Assembly (NCBI GenBank): GCA_027618835.1
Contig: JAQCHZ010000001.1
Location: 111,642 to 175,641 of the forward strand
DNA: 64,000 nt
DNA from: Chloroflexota bacterium
GTDB lineage: Bacteria > Chloroflexota > Dehalococcoidia > Lucifugimonadales > Lucifugimonadaceae
Reading direction: 5' to 3'
Each line of letters opens with the position of its first letter. Within the stretch, counting starts at the first letter, position 1. Positions 55,655-64,000 of this stretch are shown in pieces. The position numbers and the translations under genes were made by a program. The notes beneath the pieces were generated by a model that was not told the origin of the DNA, searched no databases, and worked only from the letters and a program-made list of their open reading frames with translations.

Positions 55655-57603
55655 CTAGTTCAACGATTTACGAGCTACCGCTACGTCGTACCGATCGACG
55701 GCATTCTGTTCCAGTACGAACCCGTTCTCCACCAGATTGTCGGTATCGAGTTTCACGAGCTCAATATATTTGGCTCGACTTTCATAGCGTTCCTCGATTG
55801 AGTAGCGTACGTCGTTAGTTGCTTGACGTTCGGATTGAGTTGCGGCAAACCAGCGAGAGAAACCAATCATAGGAACCTGTTGATCGGGGGCGCCCGTTTT
55901 AGGATCACGGGGATTCCAACCCGCGTGCGACGCAACCGGTTGAGTGATGTCAGGCAGTCGAATTCCTGCGACTTCGTTGCCGTCTGAATCGACTGCGGAA
56001 ACTAGGCATGGGTATGTTTCACCCTCCACTGTCGGATACTCAGCAATCCCCTGATCTCCTCGTGCTCCGAGATCAATCGTTCTGATCACCCATAGCTTTG
56101 AGCGACCAGGTGTGATCTGCTCAGGCAGCTGGTCGAATCGATCAAGCACGCTATCTCTTGTAACGGCGGTTTCTTGGTCGATTCGGGCATGGGTGCTTTG
56201 CGGTGGCTCTGCTCCCTCGGTAATCCATTGTTCGAGATTTACGAGAGCAGCTCGTAAAAGAGGAGAGTAGTCGACTACGTTGTAGTCATAGAACCCAAGG
56301 GCACCTTCGGGTCCTTGATCACGAGTCTGCGGGATGGTGCCTGCACCGTGCTGAGTACCTGCAAAGTGGTACATGCGTGCGTTGACATCCAAATCGACAT
56401 CCTGCTTGCCTAGAGGATCGGTGTGCATTAGTGAACAGTCGCCCCTCCAGTACTCGGAGGAGCTGTTTGTGTAGATGATTTTGGGAACTGCGTTCATGGC
56501 GTTGAGTCGCTTCAGAAGGCCGTCAGAGCGCAACGTCAATGGGTCTTCGAGTTCAACATCGGCAAAGGGATAAAGATGCCCGTAACTCGGATAAGACTGG
56601 TTAGATGGTTGAGCGTATCGATGATTGAATGAACCTCTTCGTCCACCGGCTACGTGCGGTAACAGTCCATCGAACACCTTTCGGTCTTGCTCATCCACAT
56701 TCAGACCTAGGTACATGAAATGTCGCAGCATTCGACCGGTTTGAGATACGCCGTAGCCGATTGCGTGGTCGAGCGTTCCGAAATCCGGTATCAACTCTGT
56801 CGAGTCGTACTTCAGGAATGATGTTGCGTCTCTCAGGGCGAGGAGACCGGTTCCAGCGACAGGTGCTTCTTTGGTTGAATAGACGAGTTGGTAGTACTTG
56901 CCCGGTTCGAACCCGCCCTCAAGATAGATATGTTCGTCACTGGATTCGATTCCCGTCGAAGTTTCCCGAGCAAATTTCCAATTCGAGCGGGGGATCAGGG
57001 ACTCTTCATCGTCTTCGAAATCTTTTATATATAGAGCATCTTCTGATTCATTTCCGCCGATCGCCCTTAGTGGGCGGTGAATGCGATCGGCTAGCAACCA
57101 GGTGGACTCTCGTTGATTAGGTCGTATTTCTACAACATTTTTTCCGGGATATGCCTCGCCAGTAAGATCGGCGAGGGGAGGGTTTAGACCCATCAGGACG
57201 TCGTCGCCGAACACATCCCATTGCCATCCGATGGATGCGACGGTGAATCCTCGTTCAAAGAGGAAACCATCTCCCGGCGGAGGACTGGCTGCTGCGTCGG
57301 CATCAGTACGATTGAACGTGTCAATGACTCGACGCCGACCACGGTTGGGCAATTCAATGACCAGTCGGTGAGAACCTTTGTCGGGATCGACGGGTTTTAC
57401 CAACGAGAAATCGGCAGTGAAACGAACTCGACCCTCATCGTCACGAGGAGCCGAAGGTCGACGATGTCTTTGTTGGCTTCGTCCGACGGGTCGACAGCGA
57501 AGGTGAGCAATGCATCTACCTGCTCGTATGCACCGACGTCACCGAACTGACGCCCTTCGGCGTATGAGTGACGACGGATAAGCTTCAGGTCAACGACGGC
57601 CAT
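55655..57603 (-). pseudogene. Abhydrolase_10-type alpha/beta hydrolase domain protein, frameshifted near the N-terminus
   Basis: The N-terminus lies in 57397-57603 (LKLIRRHSYAEGRQFGDVGA, then DALLTFAVDPSDEANKD) and the rest in 55655-57403. The two frames join in 57440-57455, where the second frame reads APRDDEGRVRFTADFSLVKP, the expected continuation. So one frameshift separates them. The large part has GRMLRHFMYLGLN with the probable nucleophile region YGVSQTGR and the HGAGTIP segment of this family (Pfam PF20091). The biological substrate is not known. Confidence 0.78.
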
Positions 57604-57619
57604 TGTTTATCCCCGATTT

Positions 57620-57650
57620 CAGCCCTCGGACAGATATGCACCGAGGGCTG
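57620..57650. terminator. Hairpin between two minus-strand genes
   Basis: CAGCCCTCGG and CCGAGGGCTG form a 10-bp perfect stem, without a long T-run. It lies between the enoyl-CoA-hydratase-like gene and the hydrolase gene. Confidence 0.5.
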
Positions 57651-57676
57651 ACTATTTCGTGGCAAGGGATTTCTGA

Positions 57677-58594
57677 TTATGCCCCGCCAGTTCGTTTGAG
57701 TTCGTCGATTCGTTCACGCTGCTCTGGAGTGAGTTCTTCGAATGGTTCGCCCTTTTTTCGCAGTCCTCCAGTGAAGTTTGGCTTTCGCTTTTCCAAGAAT
57801 GCTGCACGACCTTCTTCACCATCGGTAGTCAGGCTGGTTAGCAGTTGGTTCATCAGAGTCTGGACACGCCATGCCTCGTCCGTCGGTAAGTTGCCGAACC
57901 GTATGACAAGTTCTTTCATCATGCGAGTGGCATTTGGTGGCTGCAAGGCGATCGATTCCGCAATTTCAACTGATCGTGACATCAGGTCGGCATGTGGAAC
58001 CACTTCGTTGATCAGACCGATACGCAGTGCTTCTTCAGCACCAAACGGCTCGTCAGTTAGCAGGATTTTCATGGCGTCAGCGTAGTTGATTTGCCTAGTC
58101 AGTAGTGTCGCACCGGGACCACCTCCGACCCATCCGTTCGATAGCAATGCGAACTTGAACCGCGCGTTTTCCGCTGATGCCACTCGGATGTCGGCGGTTG
58201 ATAGCAGGGTATAAAATCCTGCGCCTGCAGCCCAACCGTTGACTGCCGCAACGACGGGTTTATAGACGCGTGGGAAGTGGTCTCCCATCAGTCCATGCAC
58301 GCCCAATTTCTGGCCATTATTGGTCCCAGACTGCGGCCAAAATATTCTTTCAGCCATCAAAAATTCACGTTCTTCTTCCGTGACATCTGGATTTGGCGCC
58401 AGATTATGACCAGCACAGAAATATTTATCGCCTTCACCAGTGAGGATGGTCACGCGCATGTCGTGATCGTCCCAAATCTCCCTCCACGCCGCATCGAGTT
58501 GGTTGGACGTTTCCTTGTCCATGATGTTGGCTTTTTTGGGGTTGTTAATGGTTATGTATGCAATGTTGTCTTTTTTTTCGAACTTGATCGGCAT
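57677..58594 (-). CDS. Enoyl-CoA hydratase/isomerase family protein
   Basis: A 305-residue crotonase-fold protein. The two oxyanion-hole segments are visible (KYFCAGHNLAP and NGWAAGAGFYTL). The segment that carries the first catalytic Glu in hydratases reads KFALLSNGWVGGGPG, with no Glu. It may therefore catalyse a different crotonase-family reaction such as isomerisation, decarboxylation or thioester hydrolysis. The C-terminal helix is longer than usual and charged. ATG start. Confidence 0.85.
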   Translation of the reverse strand: MPIKFEKKDNIAYITINNPKKANIMDKETSNQLDAAWREIWDDHDMRVTILTGEGDKYFCAGHNLAPNPDVTEEEREFLMAERIFWPQSGTNNGQKLGVHGLMGDHFPRVYKPVVAAVNGWAAGAGFYTLLSTADIRVASAENARFKFALLSNGWVGGGPGATLLTRQINYADAMKILLTDEPFGAEEALRIGLINEVVPHADLMSRSVEIAESIALQPPNATRMMKELVIRFGNLPTDEAWRVQTLMNQLLTSLTTDGEEGRAAFLEKRKPNFTGGLRKKGEPFEELTPEQRERIDELKRTGGA

Positions 58595-58833
58595 ATGGCA
58601 CCTCCGTGGTTGATCTCATGGGAGGGGTGCAATTCGTTTAATCCGCAACATGGATTATTTCGAACGCGCACCCTCTCGAACGCCGACAGTTTATGTAGAA
58701 AATGAGGCTAATCCGACGTGCCACGAGGCATTACCTGCATGACTGTAGTAACTGAACTGGCGTCGAACCGCGTTTTCTACTTGTGTGAAACTTGCCGAAC
58801 TTGTATGACGATGGTGATTCGGTGGAGACAAAT

Positions 58834-59664
58834 CTAGGTGATGTCGAACCCTCGCCAATATCGGCGACCTTCGATGATTTCCACGGTGCCGATATTGCGT
58901 CCGTGTTCTAGATGCCCGGAGGCGATGGTCATTCCCGGCAACAGGCGTTCGAGTAATCGTTTACGTGTTTCGATACCCATTGTGGGGTCGACATCGGCTC
59001 TGTGACTCCATTCGGGTTCGGCGAACTGCGCTGCTGAGTGAAAAACATCACCGGTAACTATTCCGCTTACACCATTCGATTCGAGTAGTAGCGACATATG
59101 GCCTGGAGTTGCCAAGGTTTTCATGCCGGGAATCAGTTGCTTCTCACCGTCGACAAGTTCAACCACCCCGTGGTCCATTAATGGAGCGAATCCAGATTTG
59201 AATGCATCTGAATGTTCGGATCGAGCGGGATCCTTGTTCGACTCCTAATAATCCCAATCAATCTGGCTAGCCACATACTTTGCGTTTGGGAAGAACGGCA
59301 TTTTGTAATCTTCGGAAAGCGACCATCCAATGTGATCGTAGTGGAGGTGAGTAAATACGACCATCGTGATATCGCTTGGTGCAAGACCAACCGATTTCAG
59401 GCTTGCAGGCAGTTCGGCTGGTGGTGCACCGTAACGTTTCGGAGGATGATGTCCGAGCCCGGTGTCAACCAAAACGGTCGAATTGCCAATGCGTACAACA
59501 ATGCCACCGAAATTGCTTCTGTGGAGGCCTTTGCTATCGAGTGCATAGGGGTGACGCTCCCAGCCTTCGGCAGCGACTTTCGGAAATGGCCACGAAGGAT
59601 CAACTGGGGGTGCTTCGCCGTCACTGACGGGTATCACCTCGATATCGCCAATTTTCACGTTCAT
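58834..59664 (-). pseudogene. Metallo-beta-lactamase-fold hydrolase with in-frame TAG
   Basis: Two fragments in the same frame form one MBL-fold protein. 59245-59664 has the zinc motif FTHLHYDHIGW. It ends at TAG (59245-59247) after SQIDWDY, then the frame continues ESNKDPARSEH and into 58834-59178, with a metal His in ATPGHMSLLLE, Asp in VTGDVFHSAAQ and a late His in ASGHLEHGRN. A Trp codon TGG to TAG would explain it. Related proteins hydrolyse lactones or thioesters. Confidence 0.82.
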
Positions 59665-59743
59665 TGAAGTTCGTATGTACTTTCAACACGTACCGAGTTC
59701 CATTTGGATGAGTGTACCGAGTTGAGTAGTTTCGCATATTAAG

Positions 59744-59908
59744 ATGAGAAAACGAACAGATTTCACTGCACAAGTGACTACTGGAGCGTCACTGTGTGAC
59801 CAGACGCACAGCGATGGCGTGATTGATGTGACTAAGATTCACTTGCTAAATGATCTGCCACCGATACCAACCAAACAACCTAACGTGCTTGTGGACCGAA
59901 CTATCTAG
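59744..59908 (+). CDS. Possible 54-residue ORF upstream of the OCD-like gene
   Basis: ATG at 59744 to TAG at 59908, beginning MRKRTDFTAQVTTG. It ends 14 nt before the next gene. No ribosome binding site or known family was seen, so it may be only leader sequence. Confidence 0.2.
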   Translation: MRKRTDFTAQVTTGASLCDQTHSDGVIDVTKIHLLNDLPPIPTKQPNVLVDRTI

Positions 59909-59922
59909 CACGGAGATTACTA

Positions 59923-60882
59923 ATGCCGCTGTTGCTCACTGACAAAGAAGTAAACGAACTAATGTCGATGTCGCAATGTGTCGACGCTGTCGAAGACGCA
60001 TTTAGGCAAGCGGGTGAGGGCAAGGCATGGAATAGGCCTCGATCCCGTATTCGAATGCCACGAGGGTTTCACCATCTGATGGCTGGATACCTTGCTGATA
60101 GCGAGGTATTTGGGGTTAAGACCTACACCAGCTTCCGGGCAGGAACTCGCTTCATCACGATGCTATACGACGCTAACAATGGTGATTTACTTGCAACACT
60201 GCAAGGTGGGCGAATTGGTCAAATGCGGACTGGAGCTGTTAGCGGAATCGGAACCAAGCACATGTCTCGAGAAGATTCGGTAACAGTTGGCATGATAGGA
60301 GCTGGATTTCAAGCGCGTGGACAGATCGAAGGAATTTGCGCGGTCCGCGATATCAAATCGGTGAAGGTCTTTGACAGTGCACAAGAATTCGCAGAAAAAA
60401 TGACCCGAGAAATGAGCGAAGAACTCGGGGTCGAAATGAATGTTGTTGAGACGGCACAAGAAGCGGTATCAGACGTCGACATCATAATTACCATGACCAC
60501 TTCCCGAACGCCAGTCCTGCTTGGTGAATGGTTACAACCGGGACAACACATCAATGCCGCAGGTAGCAACCACTGGATCCGGCAGGAAGTCGATGACAAT
60601 GTAATCAAAATGGCAGATCGCATCGTTGTAGACAGCAAAGAAGACGCCCAGATTGAGGCAGGTGATTTACTGTTCCCGATCGAACGAGGACGTGTGATGT
60701 GGAGCGGTATTCATGAGTTGGCAGATTTGGTTGTCGGGAACGTAAAAGGTCGCCAATCGAACGAAGAAATCACGCTCCTTGAATCACAGGGGATTGCTCT
60801 CAGCGATATTGCGGCAGCGAACTATGTTTATCAACGAGCTAAAGAAAAGGGTCTAGGACTCGAACTTCCTATGGAATCCTAA
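59923..60882 (+). CDS. Ornithine cyclodeaminase/mu-crystallin family protein
   Basis: A 319-residue NAD(P)-dependent enzyme. LLLTDKEVNELMSM starts the substrate domain, with LQGGRIGQMRTGAVSGIGTK as the conserved loop. The Rossmann motif is VGMIGAGFQARGQIE and the segment after it has INAAGSNHWIRQEVDD. Members act as ornithine cyclodeaminases, alanine dehydrogenases or ketimine reductases; I cannot say which. RBS GGAG precedes the ATG. A terminator follows. Confidence 0.87.
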   Translation: MPLLLTDKEVNELMSMSQCVDAVEDAFRQAGEGKAWNRPRSRIRMPRGFHHLMAGYLADSEVFGVKTYTSFRAGTRFITMLYDANNGDLLATLQGGRIGQMRTGAVSGIGTKHMSREDSVTVGMIGAGFQARGQIEGICAVRDIKSVKVFDSAQEFAEKMTREMSEELGVEMNVVETAQEAVSDVDIIITMTTSRTPVLLGEWLQPGQHINAAGSNHWIRQEVDDNVIKMADRIVVDSKEDAQIEAGDLLFPIERGRVMWSGIHELADLVVGNVKGRQSNEEITLLESQGIALSDIAAANYVYQRAKEKGLGLELPMES

Positions 60883-60951
60883 AACGACGAATCCCATGCT
60901 CGTACCAGCTACAGCATAGGTCCTTTCATCCAAATAACGTCCTCCGAATCT

Positions 60952-60988
60952 CCAGCCCCACGCTTAGAAAGTTGTGGGGCTGGTTTTT
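60952..60988 (+). terminator. Intrinsic terminator after the OCD-like gene
   Basis: CCAGCCCCAC, a 12-nt loop, GTGGGGCTGG and TTTTTAC. Confidence 0.85.
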
Positions 60989-61057
60989 ACTGATCGATAT
61001 GAGAAATTAGAACAGCGCCAATGATGCGTAGCGACAGAAGGGTTGGCAATTCGAAAT

Positions 61058-61966
61058 ATGGCGAATTTATATGACACTGCTCAGGTATTAGGAGTGCCGT
61101 TTACGGTCGAACATAAGCCGAACCGGCGAATCCTACAAACTTCGGATTTGGCGTTAAATTACTTCGAATGGGGATCACCTGATTCACCGAGAATATTGTT
61201 GCTTCACGGCTTCGCTCAGACTGCCCGTTCATGGGATCTAATTGCGCTGTCATTGGCTGATAGATATCACGTAATTAGTGTCGATGCTCGAGGGCATGGT
61301 GACAGCGAATGGTCTGCAAACGCCGCCTACTCACCAGAAGATCATCGACGAGATGTGAAGACGCTGATCAAACATTTAGGTTCAACACCTGTCACCTTGA
61401 TCGGACTTTCAATGGGTGGCGGAACGTCATACTCGTATGCGGCGGAACATGCTGAAGACATTCGAGCGTTGGTCATTACCGATACCGGCCCTGTAGGAAA
61501 TCCTAAAGGACGAAGCCGAATAAATGACTTCGTAACTATGGATGATGAACTCGACACGCTCGAAGAATTTGTTGTGCGTATTCACTCCTATTCATCAGCT
61601 AGAACTCTCGAACAAGTGCGTTCGTCTGTAATGAACAACGTGATGCAGAACAAAGCTGGCAAGTGGACATGGAAGTATGACAAGGCGTTGCGCGATCCGA
61701 GTCGACCGCGTAAACGAATGCCGCAACAACAGGCCTGGGCGTACCTGAAATCAATTAGTTGTGCATCGTTGCTCATAAGAGGTGCTAATTCAGATTTGTT
61801 CATGGCGGAAACGGCTGCTGAAATGCAAAAAGTTATGCAAAATTGCACTCTTGTTACCGTTGAGAACGCCGGTCACTTGGTGCCGAGAGACAATCCATTA
61901 GGCTTCCTGCAAGCGGTTAGCCCGTGGCTGGATGAGATACATCGAATCGACTCTGGTGATGCCTAA
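61058..61966 (+). CDS. Alpha/beta hydrolase
   Basis: An alpha/beta-hydrolase-fold enzyme of about 302 residues. The oxyanion region is LLLHGFAQTARSWD. The nucleophile elbow is GLSMGGGTS (Ser). The catalytic Asp is probably in IRGANSDLFM and the His in VENAGHLVPRDNP. The start was taken at ATG 61058; a TTG 15 nt upstream is possible. Likely activities are ester, lactone or C-C bond hydrolysis. It precedes the CitE-like gene by about 85 nt. Confidence 0.85.
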   Translation: MANLYDTAQVLGVPFTVEHKPNRRILQTSDLALNYFEWGSPDSPRILLLHGFAQTARSWDLIALSLADRYHVISVDARGHGDSEWSANAAYSPEDHRRDVKTLIKHLGSTPVTLIGLSMGGGTSYSYAAEHAEDIRALVITDTGPVGNPKGRSRINDFVTMDDELDTLEEFVVRIHSYSSARTLEQVRSSVMNNVMQNKAGKWTWKYDKALRDPSRPRKRMPQQQAWAYLKSISCASLLIRGANSDLFMAETAAEMQKVMQNCTLVTVENAGHLVPRDNPLGFLQAVSPWLDEIHRIDSGDA

Positions 61967-62050
61967 ACTTATCGCCAGACGACTAAACCAAAACTGAGCC
62001 GAAAACTATAAGAAGCGGTTCACAAGCGAAGTAATCAGAAGAGCGCCAAC

Positions 62051-62905
62051 GTGCAAACGATTAAATCCCCAATATTTGTTCCAGGAAACCGGAAAAACAT
62101 GCTTGAGAAAGCGCTCAACTTCGAAGTCGACTTCGTAGTTGCCGATCTCGAAGATTCCGTGCCTCCAGCAGAGAAAACGACGGCCCGAAACATGGTCGCC
62201 GAAATGGCGCCGTTGTTGAGGGATAGCGGGCAGCATGTGATGGTTCGTATCAACGCACTGGACACAGGTCTTACGGCGGAAGATCTCGAAGCCGTCGTTT
62301 CTGACAGTATCGAAATGATTAGCGTCGGGAAGATTAATACAGTCAACGATGTTAAGGAATATGACCGTCTACTCGCACGCGCTGAGAAAAGTGCTGGCCT
62401 CACGGCTGAATCTCTCAAGCTGGTTTTGTGGATAGAGAGTGCTCCAGCCGTACAAAACGCATATGAAATAGCGACCAGTTCCTCTCGCATAGCGGCGGTC
62501 ACGTTTGGAGCCGAGGACTACACCAAAGATATCGGTATTCGCCGTACCTCCGGGTCGGAAGAGCTTCGATTCCCGAGGTCCGTGATCGCATTAGCGGCAA
62601 GTGCCGCAGGGGTAACACCGCTCGATACGCCGTACGTCAACTTCCGAGATATGGACGGTCTGCGTGACGATATAGAAGTCGTTTTACAACTTGGATTCAA
62701 AGGGAAATTTGCGATCCATCCTGCACAGGTGGAAGTCATCGTCAGCGGATTCGGCCCGTCACCGGAAGAGATCGCCCACGCCAAACGAATTATCGAAGCA
62801 TGGGATGAAGCATCAGCGGCCGGACGTGGATCGTTCGATATGGACGGCGAGATGGTAGACGTGCCAGTTGTTGAAAGAGCTCGAAAGTTACTCAATGAGA
62901 TGTAG
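62051..62905 (+). CDS. CitE/HpcH-like CoA-ester lyase
   Basis: A 284-residue protein starting with GTG. Motifs of the CitE/malyl-CoA lyase group: SPIFVPGNRKNMLEKAL (start), DFVVADLEDSVPPAEKT with the metal Glu/Asp, VMVRINALDT with the conserved Arg, WIESAPAVQNAYEIA with Glu and TFGAEDYTKDIGI with Asp. These enzymes cleave malyl-, methylmalyl- or citramalyl-CoA type thioesters. With the CoA-transferase and MaoC genes upstream it could complete a C4-C5 dicarboxylate route. Confidence 0.87.
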   Translation: MQTIKSPIFVPGNRKNMLEKALNFEVDFVVADLEDSVPPAEKTTARNMVAEMAPLLRDSGQHVMVRINALDTGLTAEDLEAVVSDSIEMISVGKINTVNDVKEYDRLLARAEKSAGLTAESLKLVLWIESAPAVQNAYEIATSSSRIAAVTFGAEDYTKDIGIRRTSGSEELRFPRSVIALAASAAGVTPLDTPYVNFRDMDGLRDDIEVVLQLGFKGKFAIHPAQVEVIVSGFGPSPEEIAHAKRIIEAWDEASAAGRGSFDMDGEMVDVPVVERARKLLNEM

Positions 62906-62938
62906 CAAATTAAGTTTCGTCCTGAAAACACTTTCACA

Positions 62939-62955
62939 GGGTTCTGTCAGAACCG
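62939..62955. repeat. IS terminal-repeat fragment
   Basis: GGTTCTGTCAGAACC, identical to the first 15 bases of the IS6-like terminal repeat, just after the CitE-like gene. The rest of the element is absent. Confidence 0.6.
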
Positions 62956-62975
62956 GGTTTCTCCGCACGCTGTAC

Positions 62976-63012
62976 AAAAAAAGAAGCGACAACCACCATG
63001 GGTTGCCGCTTC
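62976..63012 (-). terminator. Intrinsic terminator (minus strand)
   Basis: GAAGCGGCAACCC ATGGT GGTTGTCGCTTC, then a run of seven T on the minus strand. No minus-strand gene is visible just upstream, so the gene it served may have been lost or lies in the IS debris. Confidence 0.7.
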
Positions 63013-63319
63013 GGTCACTCTCAGTAATCGGGTCAAAAGAGCCAATATATTTTTAGTTACCGCTTTGCGAGGCCGTCGTTTCTAGCAACGATTTCCGGCA
63101 TTGGTGCTATCGGCTACTGACTCGGTGATCCCTGCCGCCGCATGAGGTTATGCACCATTGCGGCTAAATTATGTTGGCGTATGTTATCCATCCCTCCTTT
63201 GACTCGTTATCATCGCCGTTCTTGAAAGAGAGGGGTTATCTTCGATTTCGATCCTATGAGATTCGCGCTCCGTTGGGCTCATTTCGACGTGATTTATTCG
63301 TGAGATATTTCACCAATTC
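63013..63319. other. Intergenic region before IS debris
   Basis: About 300 nt. I see no coding sequence that looks real, no repeats and no RNA gene. The ORF-track entries here have no family-like content. Confidence 0.5.
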
Positions 63320-63395
63320 GGTTCTGTCAGGACTAAGTGTTGATGGCATAAAAGCATCATTTCTCATTTGCTGAGTAGCTCTGTACATGTCCGGC
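63320..63395 (+). repeat. Left-end fragment of an IS6-like element
   Basis: GGTTCTGTCAGGACTAAGTG, then CATCATTTCTCATTTGCTGA and GTAGCTCTGTACATG. It resembles the first 70 bases of the element at 38521 (which has CTCATTTGCTGAGGAGATCTGT), with several substitutions. It is a diverged end without a transposase. Confidence 0.7.
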
Positions 63396-63423
63396 CGACA
63401 CTGTCAAATCGTGGCTATTAGAT

Positions 63424-63685
63424 CTACCTAAACTTCAGTTCGATCTTGCCGTCTCGCCAGATATGTGCACTCTCCAGAATCGTCTGAAGTATCGCCTTTG
63501 CCTTCCGAACATCAAGCGACTCGAAAGACTGTAGGAACGAACCGATTTGCTTCGGCAGGGCAGAAGTACTTTCCTTCGCTGCTTCTGCCTTGGCCAAAGC
63601 CTCCCGCAGTTCAGCTAAACGAATCTGTGTCTTGGCTCGCTCGTCACGACGTTGGACGTTCGCAGCGCCAAACTCTTCCGGTTCT
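63424..63685 (-). pseudogene. C-terminal fragment of a large serine recombinase
   Basis: The minus-strand frame from about 63685 to the TAG at 63424-63426 reads ..VQRRDERAKTQIRLAELREA, a coiled-coil segment, LQSFESLDVRKAKAILQT and ILESAHIWRDGKIELKFR. This is the usual C-terminal tail of large serine recombinases (phage- or island-type integrases). The catalytic N-terminus is missing: the gene is cut by the IS end at 63680. Confidence 0.7.
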
Positions 63686-64000
63686 GTCAGAACTCAGTGC
63701 TCCAGTCGAAATATGATCGACCTAAACACAACTTCGCCCCCCAGTATTTAAGCTGACAGCTCAGTCATTAGAGTCGACCATTTCTCGGTGAATATCTCTC
63801 TTCGGTTCGATGCTGATATCCGTTGGTTACTAACGCTCGGGACTCTCAAATAATTTCGTAGTTCGTCGAATGCTGTGCAAAACCGACTCGCTGACTCGAA
63901 CTTGGCGAACCCGAGCATTGGATAGTAACGCTGCTTGGGCTCAAACAGTTCGAGTCAACAAGTCGGTTTTGCACGGCATTTGACGAACTACGCAATTATT
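63680..64000. mobile_element. IS6-like copies in fold-back orientation, truncated by window edge
   Basis: It starts with terminal repeat GGTTCTGTCAGAACTCAGTG at 63680. 63690-63938 is an inverted IS right end: the minus strand encodes QRYYPMLGFAKFESASRFCT and FDELRNYLRVP. At about 63940 it switches to a forward copy of the same region, GLKQFESTSRFCTAFDELRN. The two copies meet tail to tail, a palindrome-like junction. The remaining forward copy continues beyond the window. Confidence 0.75.

Noticed and set aside
6274-59664. Alternative genetic code with TGA as Trp
   Set aside because: TGA clearly ends real genes here (MFS at 30479, DppF-type at 53175), and TAG and TAA also interrupt frames.
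63465-63716. 83-residue + strand ORF
   Set aside because: Antisense to the serine recombinase fragment.

Overview
The window looks like a chromosomal segment of an uncultured bacterium of moderate GC content. I infer a Chloroflexota lineage of the SAR202/Dehalococcoidia type. The inference rests on gene content: a standard bacterial translation and isoprenoid cluster, a short EF-Ts, and many catabolic paralogues (two enolase-superfamily enzymes, two class III CoA-transferases, PhyH dioxygenase, amidohydrolase, FAH-family protein, ceramidase-like protein, sulfatase). No 16S or other direct taxonomic marker is present.

0-16 kb is mostly on the minus strand. It starts with a truncated OmpR-type response regulator and its GAF-GAF histidine kinase, which is broken. 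Next come a Gfo/Idh/MocA oxidoreductase, a small Cys-cluster protein, a decayed histidine phosphatase, an M28 peptidase and a YbjQ-like protein with an in-frame stop. The core cluster follows, in transcription order: rpsB, tsf, pyrH, frr, uppS, cdsA, dxr, rseP, ispG.

16-38 kb holds single-gene or two-gene units separated by intergenic repeats: LuxR regulator, CcdA-like protein, aldo/keto reductase, FAH-family hydrolase, N-acyl-D-amino-acid deacylase, NIPSNAP protein, uridine-kinase-like P-loop protein, broken SDR, broken lipoprotein, PhyH dioxygenase, ceramidase-like protein, DUF952, MFS and ACR3 transporters, acyl-CoA dehydrogenase, a lipoprotein/sulfatase chimera, HpaI-type aldolase, lactonase-like beta-propeller and an enolase-superfamily enzyme. 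Two families of short repeats lie between these genes. A tRNA-Pro with an abnormal poly-G tract and an IS6-like element close the region at 38-39.5 kb.

39.5-63 kb has the opposite strand composition (G exceeds C on the + strand, whereas C exceeds G before 38 kb) and lacks the intergenic repeats. It contains a second enolase-superfamily enzyme, a 1092-residue regulator with five GAF-like modules and a LuxR HTH, a class III CoA-transferase, two hot-dog dehydratase halves, a complete peptide-type ABC transporter, a tandem CoA-transferase fusion, an Abhydrolase_10-type protein, an enoyl-CoA-hydratase-like protein, a broken metallo-beta-lactamase-fold protein, an ornithine-cyclodeaminase-like protein, an alpha/beta hydrolase and a CitE-like lyase. 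Together these suggest an import and CoA-dependent degradation pathway for an unknown acid, possibly a C4-C5 branched dicarboxylate.

The last kilobase is IS debris: IS-end fragments around the C-terminus of a large serine recombinase, then a fold-back of two oppositely oriented IS copies.

A recurrent feature is gene breakage. I count seven in-frame stop codons (TAG, TAA and TGA are all represented), several frameshifts and two poly-G tracts at damaged loci. Either this genome carries many recent pseudogenes or the assembly has base-level errors. The sequence alone cannot decide.
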